From: Magicicada septendecula
Lineage: Eukaryota > Arthropoda > Insecta > Hemiptera > Cicadidae
NCBI GenBank assembly: GCA_034769895.1
Contig: CM068372.1
Coordinates: forward strand, 432,343,958 to 432,407,957
Direction: 5' to 3'
Length of the DNA: 64,000 nt
Below are positions 47,333-58,218 of the stretch, piece after piece. Below the pieces are notes generated by a model that made no database searches, was not told the DNA's origin, and saw only the letters and a program-made list of their open reading frames with translations. The position numbers and the translations under genes were made by a program. Within the stretch, counting starts at the first letter, position 1. Each line of letters begins with the position of its first letter.

Positions 47333-47334
47333 AA

Positions 47335-50261
47335 TTAAACCCCTACTTCATTTTGAGTAGTTAAAACAAAAAGAATATTTCTTTTTGTAAAGAGGGGTTA
47401 CAAGTTAATTAAAACTAGGCTAAGGCCTAGAGAAGCTAAAAATTGCGCTGGATCCAGTAAGACGGGACTTGCAATAAAAACTCAAGAATTAAATAATTAA
47501 CAATCCCATTTTATTATTCTATCTCATAATAAAACTAACAAAAACAACAGTGATTTATAATTCCCTTTTTAAATGGTTAACTAAAGAAGTATACCCTCTC
47601 AACAAGGCAACCTGAAAAATATTAACTGATTCCACGGAAATAATTGCTATGTCACCATCAATGAATTGAAAATTTAAAATAATCATTAACCTCAAAATAA
47701 AACTCCCATTAAACTATTTATTAAAATATAAAATTTATATCATATGTTCCTTTTAAAATGCAGTATATAAATTAATTAAGATAAATGGTTTCATTCCCAG
47801 TTACTATTAATAATTAAAATAATTACTCATCCAATTTAAATGAACTTTAAAGGTGACACTTACTATACGTGTTAAATAAAATAATTAATTTTCATAAAGA
47901 AATGATCAGCCACGATTATTGAGATAGAATACTCGTCTACTGGTGTATATAAATTCTAATAATAATAAAATCCCTATATCCCACCAAAAGTACAGTAATG
48001 CATAATATTTATATATATATATATATATATATATCCCCAAAAATGTACACAGAAATATACAGACATAACACGTTCCACAAGACAAATTACATATACAATA
48101 ATATACAAATACATAAAGGTCTCTTGCCACGCCCTTTTTTTATATTACCCTTCTGGTGTATATAAATTCTAAACTTCTTCTTTATAGGAATCCCAATTAG
48201 GATTAAAGATTTATTTCTATAAATGTACCCCCATGGTGTGGGTTAATTGCACGTCATGTGTATCATAAAGTATAGCATACAAATGTCCCCAGGACATTAA
48301 AATTTAAAACCAAGTGCCTAAGTGGCTAAGTGCTAAAATACTTAATTAAGGTGAGAAATAAAATTGTTTAAAATAATTAACGCCCCCCAGTTACCATGAT
48401 TAATATAAAGAATTTATATAGACTAAAATAGGGCCAATTAATGAAAAGAGAAAAATTGCACCATATTAGCACCTCATATAAAAAAAATACATTTGTGTGT
48501 CAGAGACGGACATGTTTCTTCAACTTATAACCAGTTTCGACAACCTTGTTTCGACAAACAAGTTGAAAAGTGTTTCGACAGGCACAGCTTGGTTGAAACT
48601 AATTTAAAATAACACCTACCTCCCCAGTAGTCTTTTTATACAAATGACATAACCAGATTTTAAAAATAAGAGAAAATATATGTTTTATGCCTGGTAAATT
48701 AAACTTGAGAAAATTACTAATAACAAAACTGACTTTAAATCTGTAGCGAAAGCTCTATAAAGAAATGAGTGGAAATCTAAGTTGTATGCTGTGTTGTAGA
48801 CATGTCAGTCTCTGAACTGACAATTTACTATACATATATTGAAATTTACAATTAATACTTAGTGTTCACACTAAACTGTCCCATCAATTGGGGATCCAAA
48901 TGAATGCATACTTGAACGGTAAAACTGATGATTATGTATAACTGGTGCCATGTTGATTCTACGTGTGAATATAAATGGATATTTTTCACCTGCTTATATG
49001 TGCCCAGAAGGATGATCTCTTATTTATAGCGTGGCGATCTCATGATTGGCATGTTGTTGCGGTCGTTGTTCTCTTCGGTGTCGAGTGTGGAGCTTTTAAG
49101 ATGTCATTTCGTTCAGTGGCAGCAGGACTTGTCTCTGTTCAGTGAACCCTGTTCACACATTACATTTTTAGTGAGAGACCACACACAAATGCCCCCACTG
49201 TTTGGACACCCTCCAAAATACATAAATAAAAACAACACCTGGTTGTGTTGTACATAATAAAACTTGGTAACATTATTTTGGCCAACATGCCTTACTTAAA
49301 AAGTTCTCTAACAATGATTCTTTATAACGCTTTATAACTTGAACCTCACTGAATGTGAGTTGCTTTTGCAATACAATAATTTATCTTGGCTCTGTAACAC
49401 CTTATGAACTTATTACTTTGAGTGAAATTGAGGTTACCACGTGGCGAAGAATTTATTTAAAACACATAGTTTTTTACTCCATAGAATCTGAGAATACTAT
49501 TACTTTGAATGAGACATGATTTACGTTTAAAACGTGCCTGAGTAAGTTCCCAATTATATATGTATAAAGTTTTACTGTCATTGTAGCAAAACTTTATACC
49601 ACTTAATGACGACACATTGTGTAATAGGTTAAGTGAACAACCCAATCTCGTTACATCAGTTTTAATGAAAGTTCAATATTAATTACATTGTGGTTATTGT
49701 ACTTTAGGTATTAAAGCCGAGATTCTGACACTCCAATAATCAAGCTTTATTGGTTTATAAAAACTTTACGAACAATTACGTCTTTCACCATGCATGATTC
49801 AACAAGTGGGCACGCTTACTCAAGCTTACAAAAAAAACGTTTTCTCCTTTAAAAATTTAGTATATAATTAATATAATGAAATCAAAACTCACCGCAGTCG
49901 TTAAGAAACTTATCTCATAGTTTTAAGAAGTAGATGCTAGATTTTCACACTTCTCTCCACCGAAGAGATTTTCTACGAGGCCATCAGCTAGGCTTCCATG
50001 TTGAGACAAAAAAAAACGGAACGCCTCCCTCGTTTGGGTAACGAAAATCTCACCAGGCTGCAGCACTGTTGTTTAAAACTGCTGGAAAAACTCGGCAGAC
50101 GGCAACACGGATCAAACAATGAAAATTCGAAAACGGTAGCCTCTCCTATCCGCGGGTAGAGAGCAGCACTCCTTATTACATTAACTTTTGTACTGTCCTT
50201 ACCGTCCAAAAAAATGCCAATAAAATAACTGAACTCGCGCTGAATCTTTTGACTCAGCACA
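47335..50261 (-). repeat. 5' LTR of the large Gypsy element
   Basis: Same length as the 3' LTR. Its plus-strand left end reads TTAAACCCC, where the other copy has TGAAACCCC, so the terminal CA on the minus strand has one substitution. Element transcription should start in this copy. I did not find a convincing TATA box to place the start. Confidence 0.93.
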
Positions 50262-50265
50262 ATAC

Positions 50266-51298
50266 CCTGTGCAATGACACCAACATGCAAAATGTGCATG
50301 ATGTTATCCTATCCAACGACTAGGAACAAATTACTACACAAGACTACAGGGTCAACCCAGTGACATAACCGCCTTAATTATGAATCCGGTAACACAACAA
50401 CCAGAATCACTCACGTTACAGCACACTTGCCGTTGAACCTTAAGAGGTAAAACTATTTATTTGCTACCGCACCTTCAATTCACTGAAGGGACAGAGAGAC
50501 ACCTCCGTTCTGTTGCTTTCCTCTTCATTTCTCGTTTTTTTTTGGACAGTAAATTAAGTCGTCGAAAATTCTCAGTACTTTGATCGTTAATATGCAATTA
50601 AATAAACAATGCACACACTGAAGTTCCGATGTCAGGCGTGTTATGGTGTCACTTGCATTATTATGCTAATTGCACTCTTATACTACAAGTATTATACGAT
50701 GTATTTAAAATAAACATTGTGATTAATTGTGGTTAATTACATACATTTATAGAGACATTTATTGTATTAAAATGTTTATATTAGAGATTTGTATATAATT
50801 GTAAGCGAATATCTGACACCACATGGAAAACAAGTAACTGTTTACAAAAAACATCACTTTTGCCCAAAATGAGATGCTGTGGCCACTTTTGCCCATTCAA
50901 TTATACATATTTCTAAATATTTATTAACTGCATATGAAAGTAACTAATATTTATTCAAATCTCCGTTAATAATAATTATTAATACTCTATTAAATGAAGG
51001 AATGTAAACTAGAAAATTTTAACATAAGTTTACTACAGAATTGTAGGACGTATCGCGCAAGTCAGCTAATACCTCTACCTATAGGGATAAAGAATACTTT
51101 TCTGTACTATGTTGCAAAAATTATTTAAAAAAGGAAAGATTTCTATACGTTCTGAAAAATAATAATTGGTGATTTAATGCTAAACATATTTACGTATTTA
51201 GTAACAGTGTAAATGTTTAGTAGATTTTTATTTGAAAGATAAATATCTTCCACAATCGCATATTTATAGTTTAAAGAATTTTGATCCTAACAATAATA
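50266..51298. other. Unassigned A+T-rich sequence
   Basis: Host or older repeat sequence next to the right target duplication; no gene recognised. Confidence 0.45.
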
Positions 51299-51450
51299 TC
51301 CTAACAACAAATGCCCTAGATCTGTCGTCAACAACGGTTACCGGAGAAAAATAGGTAGCTGAACAAACGCCAGTGACAAAAGCAGTACCACCAATAAAAT
51401 GAACTAACGGCATGTGTTTGATTTACAGGCCAGAACAACAATAATGACAA
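51299..51450. repeat. Dispersed repeat family A, copy 3
   Basis: CCTAACAACAA, CCTAGATCTGTCGTCAACAA, GGAGAAAAATAGG, AGTGACAAAAGCAG and AATAATGACAAC in the family order. Confidence 0.7.
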
Positions 51451-54216
51451 CGGAAATTTTTATTTGGAAAAACGTGTTCAATTAGGGAGCCAGCTCAAAG
51501 CTCTTTAGAATCAGAACTACGAGATCGTAACGCTGTATTTTAAGTTAGACTGGGATAATTTTAATTACCGTTACACACAATTGGTTTTAATCGATAAAAC
51601 TAATTCAACAGATTTGTCAAACTTAACAACTAATATATATTTAAAACTTATTATTTATATGGATCAAGATAATCCAATTATAAAAGAATAAGAATTGTTA
51701 TATGAATACATTTTACCGCAGCTTTAAATACTAATTTTAATAATTAACATAAAATTAGGAGAAATTTAATTAAAAGTTATGTTTGGTAAAGCTTGTAATT
51801 GAATTCAAACTTATTGTAATAAGAAGGTATTATCCCACTATTGTGCACATTCGGCTTGGGACTTACTAATATGTCAGGGCTAGTGTGCTTTTAATACGTT
51901 AGAAATTATAATTGGTTTTTGAACTCAGAACAAATAGGTAAGACTAAAAATACCCGATGCTTGATCCTCATTATAATTTAACAAGTTTTTTCAAGGCAAC
52001 CTTTTTTTGACTGAAATCTGAAAGAGGATAATAATTTTTACTTTTTTAAAAATATGTTTGACAAAAATTTATATTAGTCGTATATCACAGACAAACTATG
52101 CGTCCTATATTATACTTCTTATTTATTGACGGTAGAGTAAGAGGAAAGTAAAGTAAACAATTTTTTTAATTCTTAAGCTTCCATCTAACTTACGTTTTTA
52201 TAAATAAGATTATGTATAACCTATATATTTAATGTCTGTTTTGGTTGGTCAAAGGCTGTACCTGAGTAGAGTGCCATAACATAAGTACAGCAAAATAATT
52301 ACACTTTTTCCAACTACTACCTTTGAGCGTCAACTATATTGTTTGTTGTCAACATAGTCTTGAGTATTCAGACACTCTTTTACACATAAACACTTTTTTA
52401 TGAAAGATTCACAGCTGTAAACAAAGCATCATATATATAATGTTTCCCATACGTTAATAATTCATGTTAGTTCAGAAAGAGGCAGACTTTCAGTATAGTC
52501 GGTCGATACTTGTGGAATTACAAAGTAGCACACCGGGGTTTTTTTATGTGCAGTTTCAGTAATACATCCAAAGGGTATAGGCTACCTGTCTGCTAGTAGC
52601 TTCCGTAAGGAATTGTTAGACCTGTTGTAGGATAAATATTCTAATGCTGGTATACATCATCCTAACCTGCATTTTTCGCCTGTGAATTTATTTTACAACG
52701 GAAGTTGCTATATTCACAAAATTTATAATCAGAAGTGTAATAATGTAAAGTGTTGTTATTAGCGTTACTCTAAAATGTAATGTTTGATTAAAAATAGGGA
52801 ATACCCAACACAATTTTATTTAAATGATGAAATATGTAAAACTGAGGACAATGTGATTTAATTGCGCAAGACAATATTATTGATTAGTTCACTTACTCTG
52901 GCCAAATTAGAAGCAGCATTATTTAATTTTCTTCTTTCAATCATTACGGTTCGGTACAAATTTTCTTGCTTCATAATGTAGGTTCACTAGGCATAACTGA
53001 TACAAGTTTTAAGAGATTAGCTGAAGTAAGTAGTGTACATTAGCATAGAACTATACTGTACTTATTATTTCTAAAAAAAATTGAAATTTCAATTTTGAAA
53101 TTAATTTATAATATCTTGTTAAATTATAACTGTGGTAGAGCTGTTACCTTATTACCTGACTATAGTAGGTGCGCGCGCGCGCGTGAGCAGCTACGACATA
53201 GACGTGGAACCAGTGTAATAGCGTTGCTGTATGTAAAAAAGGTTATGAAAAATATAAGATCAAAGTGTCTATTAGGAAAGAATAAAAACATTTTTAAATG
53301 TGTTTTTTCGTTACACACTGTAAATATTACATTCTGTACACTGTATAAATAAAAGATTACATAGTACTCATAGCTCTTTAGTATTCATTATTTAGCATTA
53401 CTTATTTTCTTTAAGAGTAATGAATTTTGTTGTTGTTTAAAATAATCACTCTCGTAAATTTAAATTAACTGCGTTAACAAAAGGTTTAGTCCGCGACTGA
53501 AGGGAACATAATGAGACGTCGTTATGATAGTAAGGAAAAGGTTCACCTTTTCTTATGTCTTTGACAGATATCTGCCATTTAGTTTTAGATAATCCTTCCA
53601 CTATTTAAAAAGTTATTCTGCATCAAATCAGCATGTTATGTGTTTGTGTAATTAATTTTGCACCATTTTTATTTGGAACGTTAACCATACATGGCTCCTG
53701 ATTTTTAAAATAACGAAAAGGTGATATACTGAACTGAAGTAAGGAGATTCGTTGTGGCTATGAGTGGACAGAGTAACAGAATACTTTATGTAATGGAGTG
53801 GATACATTTTGTATAGCTTCAAAGTTTCATTATGTGTACGCAGCCGTTTCATTGCACTCAATGTCTTGTTAAAGTTTTCTAAAATAAACGTTGCTTTATT
53901 TTAAATATATTTTGGACTTTTTTTATTAATAGTAAAAAGAATAAGACAAAAAAATTTGAATTCGTCCGTCTCATCACAAAAAAAATCACCAGTCTTTCAG
54001 TCCGTTTTATGTACGTAATGTTAGCGCACTATTTTGGTCAGAGAAACGGGTCATCGTTTTACCATAATTTCACGGTAAATGATGCAACAGAAAAAAGGAA
54101 CGGGAGCTACTACTTTTCAAACATCTGTTTTGTAGTAAACTTAAAATTCTACCTCTATTCACTGTTATTTCTTTGTGTTGATGTTTAATGAAGAAAGTTG
54201 TGTTAGTGGTTATAAT
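51451..54216. other. Unassigned A+T-rich sequence
   Basis: No gene can be supported. A 15-base alternating GC run lies at 53170-53184 inside an unrecognised frame (53095-53352). Confidence 0.45.
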
Positions 54217-54261
54217 CACAAACAGAATTATCACTGGCGCACACCACTATAGAAAAATTAT

Positions 54262-54305
54262 TCCGATTAGTGCTTTCAAGCTTCTCAGCTCATCGTCAGA
54301 TCGGA
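54262..54305 (-). ncRNA. Hammerhead-ribozyme-like motif, left arm
   Basis: On the minus strand: stem I strand TCCGAT, CTGACGA, one T, stem II GAGCT/AGCTT with a GAGA loop, GAAA, a minimal GCACTA segment, then ATCGGA closing stem I (6 pairs). The CTA would be the cleavage triplet (an N-U-H site). It is the inverted counterpart of the right-arm motif and differs by one base in the stem III loop. Confidence 0.5.
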
Positions 54306-54318
54306 TGAGCTGCGATTA

Positions 54319-54366
54319 ATTCCGATCTGACGATGAGCTGAGAAGCTTGAAAGCGCTAATCGGAAT
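54319..54366 (+). ncRNA. Hammerhead-ribozyme-like motif, right arm
   Basis: Stem I strand ATTCCGAT (54319-54326), CTGACGA (54327-54333), T, stem II GAGCT-GAGA-AGCTT (54335-54348), GAAA (54349-54352), GCGCTA, then ATCGGAAT (54359-54366) pairing perfectly with the first strand (8 pairs). This is the order of a type-I hammerhead: open stem I, CUGANGA box, stem II, GAAA box, very short stem III, N-U-H cleavage site (CTA, 54356-54358). Stem III could form only two pairs with a two-base loop, but AGCGCT is self-complementary, so two molecules could share a six-pair stem III, as known for dimeric hammerheads. The extra T before stem II departs from the consensus. Confidence 0.55.
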
Positions 54367-54409
54367 AATTTTTCTATAGTGGTGTGCAACAGTGATAATT
54401 CTGTTTGTG

Positions 54410-55574
54410 TTGATGTTATACAATTTCAGCTCAACTTTAGATTAATATTTACATTATTTTATATGGTAGTACTCTAAACTTCGATTCTCGCATGATTCTG
54501 TTTTGGCCTTTAGAAAACCGGTGAAGTTAATCTTTAGGAACACCAAGTTTTTATTAACCTTAGAAGAATTGACGGAAACATGCTACAGGACAGATACTTG
54601 TAGATCATGAACAGAACGCATACTTGCAGTGTAGGCCTCATAAACAAACAAGATGGATGTGAGAAAGTTCATGATCACTACAGACTTTCACTCGCATAAC
54701 CTGTTAACTTGAGAAGATTTTTCTATCCAATTTTACTCTGTCAGTAGGTCTTCGGCTCGTTTTTGATATCGGGAATAGTACTAGAATTTTTGTAGGCTTG
54801 ATGCTTGCTACGAACAAGCAACTGTCTTTAGGTATGTGAAGTCTTCTTTGGCTTTGGAGCCACTTTGTACTCGTGGAGACGATCTAAAGTGTGGGACGAT
54901 ATTGGATCGATAGCTGCCGATAATGAATTCTGCTGGTGGTGGAACGCTGCTTAAGGGGCGGGTCATCCTGTAGGCGAATGACTTAGACAATCAGTTGAAG
55001 GACGATTTGGGTGGTGTATCATCACCAGTAGCTAAAGCACAGTCGATGCTCTGTTCCAGAGCTCGTCCAGCTTCATGTGCTACGCTGTTCATATCTGAAG
55101 TGGGAACATACAGTTCCTAATCCATTTCCATAGGCCCGACGATGTCACGGTCCAAGATGGGCTGGGCGCCCGAGTTTAGCCTCCGTTTTTAAACTATTGT
55201 GAGAATTAGCTGAGTGCCGCATGTCTCTGTTGAACAGTGAGTTTTGTGCAAGAAATTTTACTACCTTATTGTTCTCGTTCCTCCGGAGGTAAAATAACGT
55301 ACCACTAATGGGAACTTCCAAGGATCTCACGCGATAGTGTTTAAGATTTGGGCAGAGCGGGTCTAACAGATATAGTAGTAAAATACAGTATAATCTTCCT
55401 ACAACGAACAACATCTGAAAAAAGAAAATTGTCCGCTTTTCAGAAATTTCCGCTTATAGGAAAGGAGTCTCAACAATAGATTCGTCAGGGTGGCGGTCCG
55501 GAATACAAGTAAAATCAAGTTTTCTAACCATTTAAGTATTAAGTCATCAAAACAATCATGAAATACGCGCTTTG
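54410..55574. other. Unassigned sequence, 54720-55420 somewhat richer in G+C
   Basis: Minus-strand frames 54808-54990 and 55145-55414 show no family motif. They lie downstream (minus sense) of the Tigger fragment and may be decayed parts of the same or another element. Confidence 0.35.
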
Positions 55575-55612
<38 letters not shown>

Positions 55613-55656
55613 GCTGCTACTACTACTACTACTACTACTACTATTATTATTATTAA
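55575..55656. repeat. (CTA)n microsatellite
   Basis: CTA units with a CTGCTG interruption, ending in ATT units. Confidence 0.95.
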
Positions 55657-55769
55657 AATTATTTATTTAATTAATATTATATTTACGAACGTACAAAATA
55701 ATTTTAAAATTTAAATACGGCACTAACCTTATTACAGTAATTGAATATGTAGGCCTGTAGATTTGTAGC

Positions 55770-56040
55770 CTACTCAGGAAAGGAATTCTCAAGTGAGAGA
55801 CTGTACTTGGAAGTAAACGTTCTAATTAGATACGCACTGCTGCTCCCTCCAATCACATGTGAAAGACGAGTAACTTCTTCTTCGTCCTTATTGTCCTGAG
55901 ATTTGCCAGAAGCAGTCATGCTGTGTTTATTAGAGAAACCACACTTTACAAAACAATCATTAACCATTGTGATTATATTTTATGAACAGATGTAGCAACC
56001 CACGTGATTACGTCCAAAACCGTCACAATTTTATTCGAAA
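55770..56040 (-). pseudogene. Tigger/pogo transposase C-terminal fragment
   Basis: On the minus strand LDVITWVATSV (about 56005-55973) is followed, after a frame change, by VNDCFVKCGFSNK at the start of the 65-codon frame 55967-55770. The pair L-D-A-I-x-W-I...W and T-I-x-N-C-F-x-K-A-G-F is diagnostic for the end of the DDE domain of Tigger/pogo transposases. A stop separates the blocks, and the catalytic residues upstream are gone. This is a different copy from the element at 8113-9439, which lacks this part. Confidence 0.55.
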
Positions 56041-56199
56041 CTAAAGCGGAGGGTTGTTCGGTATTAGTGACATAAATGAATGGTGAGTATGTTGATAAAT
56101 AATGTAAGTAGATGTCTTGCGCTATAATGAATCTCTTTTATCTTTAATGCTTTATTCTTTATTTAGAAGACCTTACTTTAAAAAACGTACCTCGTATTT

Positions 56200-56200
<1 letters not shown>

Positions 56201-56231
<31 letters not shown>
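56201..56231. repeat. (AGT)n microsatellite
   Basis: About ten AGT units at the end of the family C repeat, in the same relative place as the microsatellite at 17580-17650. Confidence 0.95.
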
Positions 56232-56470
56232 TTCGTTGTTGTTGTTGCTTGGGGACTAGTAACTACTGTTACCCGATTGTTTATTAAATCTGTAAATTTA
56301 CGCATAGGTAAGTCACACTATCGAACAAAGTTAATTAAATACAGGCGTTCTGTTACAGTTGGTTTTCTTAATTAAACTTTACCACATCGCAATAAGCAGA
56401 ACATCTGTGACGAGATTTCACACTCCCAGTTCCAACGATAAAATGTACAACTATTCTCTAAACAATCGTT
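56232..56470. repeat. Dispersed repeat family C, copy 2
   Basis: ATTCGTTGTTGTTGTT after the microsatellite, AGTTAATTAAA, TTACAGTTGGTTTTCTTAAT, CAGAACAT and GAGATTTCACACT in the same order as in the copy at 17651-17900. Confidence 0.65.
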
Positions 56471-56862
56471 GGCATCATTTGTTCTGAAAGCTAATTACAT
56501 TTTAGTGTGTTCCTTTTGTAATTCAGGTTAGAAAGTATTAAACAGTTGTTATAATCCCGTATCAGCTAAATTAATTACCGACCACAGCTGATGTCTGGCG
56601 ATAGCGTGGATTATATTATAAAGCGGTTCTACCGACATTACTGTAAAATTCAATAATTTGCTTACGTCTAATGCAAAGAACTAAGTTAGTACACAGTAAT
56701 GCATGAACAAAGATTGTAATCTTACATATTATAAAAAATGTTTGATTTGCTTTATTTAGATCGTTATGTTTTGGGAAACTGATAGTGAAAATATTAATTT
56801 CAAAAGTTGCTAATGCATAGAAATCTTAATGCCGGCATTATCATAGCTGGAAACATTATTAG
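56471..56862. other. Unassigned A+T-rich sequence
   Basis: Nothing recognisable. Confidence 0.45.
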
Positions 56863-57075
56863 CCAAGCTGTTAGGCCGTGGTATGTTGTTTGTGTGGACA
56901 GCTGTTTCGGTCCCACCATCTTCAGTGTCGGAAACAATTGACTACAGTTTGTACCTCATCACTGAGGTGGATTGGCGGACACCGTATCAATCGCTTCCGA
57001 CACGGAAGATGCCCTCCGATGGTGGAGGCGAAACCTCTGTCCACACAAACGATTGGCCACGGCCCAACAGTCCAG
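56863..57075. mobile_element. Fold-back palindrome 2 (about 90-bp imperfect arms)
   Basis: Left arm about 56863-56955 and right arm about 56985-57075, inverted and more diverged than the other two palindromes. The outer ends are CTGTTAGGCCGTGG and, inverted, CTGTTGGGCCGTGG, the block also found at the ends of palindrome 1. Both arms hold GGACAG and the GAAAC boxes. The right arm has an extra block of about ten bases and a mutated CTGAAGA (CGGAAGA). Plus-strand frames across it are not genes. Confidence 0.7.
56897..56925 (-). ncRNA. Hammerhead-like core motif in palindrome 2
   Basis: On the minus strand: CTGAAGA, T, GGT-GGG-ACC stem-loop, GAAAC, AGCT, GTC. The GAAAC-AGCT-GTC end is what a minimal stem III (AC with GU, four-base loop) and a GUC cleavage triplet look like. 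Stem I does not close directly at the core; a six-pair helix TTGTTT/AAACAA can form six bases further out. Confidence 0.4.
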
Positions 57076-58218
57076 GAAATCATGTTTTCAAATATATCGT
57101 CAATAACATTATCGTCTCTGTATTCACAAGAGTATCATGTTTAGTATACAAAAAAATAATTTCATTTGTCCCTTCAAGAAATCAATTAGTTGACTGTAGC
57201 CACTGCAATTGTACTTTGATCTTTCTCATTCAAAATTGACTTTCCTAAGCGGCGTAAGAATTGTGTTGGAAGATATATAGTTATTTAGGGGGTAAGGCGA
57301 GCCCTTACAGAGCACACCTGGGGTAAGGAAAGTACGTGATTGGTAAGAGCTATATTCAGAAAATGGCTCTTTTGAGAACTGATGGAATGTGTGAACGTTA
57401 TATCTTTGTGTGAATGGAATATCCTGTCAATATGTGTAAAGTTTCTACACGGTAAAATCACATTTGTAGTGGGTAATTCAAGTTTAACTGACAAATAATA
57501 TTTTCATATATAACAGAAATTTAAAAAAATGCCACGACATATAAGAAATTGACAATGAAGTTAACCTAATTAGTTAATGCTGAAAATCTTAACATGTCCG
57601 TCACTCACTTCCCTATACTTGAATATATTGCTCGCTTACGTCAGCGTATATCTTTTTAATTTAAGCTCGCGTGGTTTAATAAACGTATTTAATAAAACAA
57701 GATTACCTCATGGATTTACTAAGTTCAAAAATTTAAGTTTAGCCCTGCCACCAAACTCTTGTGGTTAATATGTACTCAAACAAAGCATATAACATTTCTT
57801 GTCGAACTCTGTCAGGAATTTAATATGTAAGCATCACAACTGACGACTTTGCTACATAAATGAGTGATAGGTTTAACAAAGCTAAGTTAAATCAGTAATG
57901 TAGAAATTTATAAGTGCATGTTTTATGTGATTCAAGAACATGCAAATACGTGTAATTTTCTGATTTTACCAAATGGCTTTCATCCATTTCATCCATTCAC
58001 CTGTGGCAAAGAAATGTTTAAAACAACTAACACCTCCACTTTCTTAACATATAATTTTCATCACGTAACATTCAAGTAACACATGTATCATCATTTTTCT
58101 GCAAATAATTCCTGTTGCACATTTCTGTAATTCAATTTTTTACGTCAACAGAATTGTTAACAGTGAACACGGTGGATATTCTGTACAAGACTAGCGTAAT
58201 TTGTAATTAGTCTGTAAA
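57076..58218. other. Unassigned A+T-rich sequence
   Basis: No gene can be supported. Confidence 0.45.

Larger units (their letters stand above)
38897..50261 (-). mobile_element. Near-complete Ty3/Gypsy retrotransposon, 11.4 kb
   Basis: Two 2927-bp LTRs (38897-41823 and 47335-50261) in direct orientation flank a 5.5-kb coding region on the minus strand, so the right LTR is the 5' one. ATAC is duplicated outside both ends (38893-38896 and 50262-50265). The primer binding site, gag, -1 frameshift site, pol and polypurine tract follow in the expected order. The two LTRs have a constant offset of 8438 bp from end to end, so there is no net indel between them, and I saw only about eight substitutions. 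There is no env. The insertion is therefore young. The coding region is clearly richer in G+C than the A+T-rich LTRs. Two lesions are visible: a gag frameshift and a mutated reverse-transcriptase active site. Confidence 0.95.
54217..54409. mobile_element. Fold-back palindrome 3 (89-bp arms)
   Basis: Left arm 54217-54305 and right arm 54321-54409 are nearly perfect inverted copies separated by 15 bp. The outer ends read CACAAACAGAATTATCACT. Each arm carries a hammerhead-like motif (separate entries). It is non-coding. The high identity of the arms points to recent formation or to gene conversion between them. Confidence 0.85.
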
